NCBI GenBank assembly: GCA_016284485.1
Contig: JAEEOX010000179.1
Coordinates: 1 to 14,702 of the forward strand
Direction: 5' to 3'
Source of the DNA: Bacillota bacterium
GTDB lineage: Bacteria > Bacillota > Clostridia > Peptostreptococcales > Anaerovoracaceae
Length of the DNA stretch: 14,702 nucleotides
Part shown: piece by piece, positions 13,996-14,702 of the stretch
How positions within the stretch are numbered: the stretch's first letter is position 1
How the letters are laid out: every line of letters begins with the position of its first letter
The notes under the pieces: model-generated
Told to the model about the DNA's origin: nothing
Seen by the model: only the letters and a program-made list of their open reading frames with translations
The model's database searches: none
Position numbers and translations under genes: made by a program

Positions 13996-14702
13996 ATGAA
14001 GATTGTAGTAGGACAGGGATCCTGCGGGATCGCCTCAGGCGCAAAAAAGACATCGGCTGAATTTGAAAAACAGCTGAACGCACACGGCTTAAACGCTGAA
14101 CTCACTATCACAGGCTGCGTCGGAACATGCTATCTGGAGCCCATCGTCGACATCTATGACGACAACGGCGGAATGACCAGATACGTGAGAGTACAGCCTG
14201 ACAAGGTCGCAAAGATCGTTGAGGAGCATGTAATCGGCGGAAATGTAGTCGAAGAATATGCCATCTCAGAAGAAGACACCAAGTTCGTCACCGGTCAGCA
14301 GAGGATCGTACTCAGAAACTGCGGAGTCATCAACCCCGAGAACATCGACGAGTACATCGAGAAGGACGGCTACAAGGCTCTGGAGAAGGTACTCACCACC
14401 ATGAAGCCCGAGCAGGTCATCGACGAGATGAAGGCTTCCGGACTCAGAGGAAGAGGCGGTGCCGGATTCCCCACATGGTTCAAGTGGAACGCTGCCAAGG
14501 CTTCTCCGGGAACAGAGAAGTACATGGTCTGCAACGCTGACGAAGGAGACCCGGGCGCATTCATGGACAGATCGGTCCTTGAGGGCGACCCCCATACTGT
14601 TCTTGAAGGTATGGCCATTGCCGGCTATGCAATGGGCGCACATCAGGGCGTCATCTCCTGCCGTGCAGAGTATCCTCTTGCCATCACGAGACTCGAGATC
14701 GC
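13996..14702 (+). CDS. nuoF: NuoF/HydB-like flavoprotein subunit, partial (runs off the window)
   Basis: The first 235 codons are present with no stop before the window ends. The ATG at 13996 follows a strong AGGAGGGG (13984-13991) and starts 10 bases after the nuoE-like stop. Residues 1 to about 85 form a thioredoxin-like ferredoxin domain with C10, C41 and C45, as in HydB/HndC, not in complex I NuoF. The FMN/NAD-binding part follows: GLRGRGGAGFPTWFKW at 149-164, then CNADEGDPGAFMDRSVLEGDPH (given in part: NADEGDPGAFMDRS, 180-193) and RAEYPLAI at 223-230. The first cysteine of the expected C-x4-C in the N-terminal domain is valine (V5), and WF replaces the usual GL in FPTGLKW. It probably binds NAD(P)H and FMN in a hydrogenase or formate dehydrogenase complex; the C-terminal Fe-S part cannot be seen. 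Confidence 0.93.
   Translation, partial: MKIVVGQGSCGIASGAKKTSAEFEKQLNAHGLNAELTITGCVGTCYLEPIVDIYDDNGGMTRYVRVQPDKVAKIVEEHVIGGNVVEEYAISEEDTKFVTGQQRIVLRNCGVINPENIDEYIEKDGYKALEKVLTTMKPEQVIDEMKASGLRGRGGAGFPTWFKWNAAKASPGTEKYMVCNADEGDPGAFMDRSVLEGDPHTVLEGMAIAGYAMGAHQGVISCRAEYPLAITRLEI

Noticed and set aside
1..14702. Mobile element, prophage, defence island, CRISPR array or transferred gene cluster
   Set aside because: No transposase, integrase, direct-repeat array, tRNA-flanked junction or shift in base or codon use is visible; every gene fits a known housekeeping or energy family.

Overview
The window looks like an ordinary chromosomal segment of an anaerobic Gram-positive bacterium, most likely class Clostridia (Bacillota). 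The reasons are the gene families (RNase J, YlbF, YqeK, RsfS, a U32 tRNA hydroxylase, and a complex-I-like NuoE/NuoF pair of the soluble hydrogenase/dehydrogenase type), strong purine-rich Shine-Dalgarno sites, and frequent AGA/AGG arginine codons. By eye the composition is close to 50% G+C and even throughout. No insertion sequence, phage gene, CRISPR array, tRNA or rRNA is visible. All genes lie on the + strand and are tightly packed, and no gap between genes exceeds 135 bases.

Layout. (1) 1-7305 is one dense block: the 3' end of aspS, then nadD, a yqeK-rsfS fused reading frame, leuS, rnjA, ylbF and a LysO-type lysine exporter gene. Gaps are at most 14 bases and several genes overlap. Themes are aminoacyl-tRNA synthesis, NAD synthesis, ribosome silencing and RNA decay. 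(2) 7306-8037 is a self-contained unit: a strong promoter, efp (elongation factor P) and an intrinsic terminator. (3) 8057-13353 holds mltG (cell-wall transglycosylase), two adjacent CNNM/CorC-type membrane proteins that overlap by 4 bases, trmR and trhP, closed by an intrinsic terminator at 13380-13408. TrhP and TrmR are the two steps that make 5-methoxyuridine at the tRNA wobble position, and their closeness to mltG recalls the B. subtilis mltG-trmR-trhP1-trhP2 order. (4) From about 13409 a new operon begins with palindromic elements in its upstream region, followed by nuoE-like and nuoF-like genes. The latter runs off the end of the window. They are probably the NAD(P)H-handling subunits of an electron-bifurcating hydrogenase or formate dehydrogenase.

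I do not see a clearly new biological system. The points most worth checking are: the yqeK-rsfS in-frame fusion, whose linker is encoded by the intact rsfS ribosome-binding site; the asymmetric pair of CNNM proteins; the RNase J-YlbF gene neighbourhood; the inverted repeat over the efp -35 box; the palindromes upstream of nuoE; and the nuoF-like protein, which has lost one cysteine of its N-terminal thioredoxin-like ferredoxin domain.
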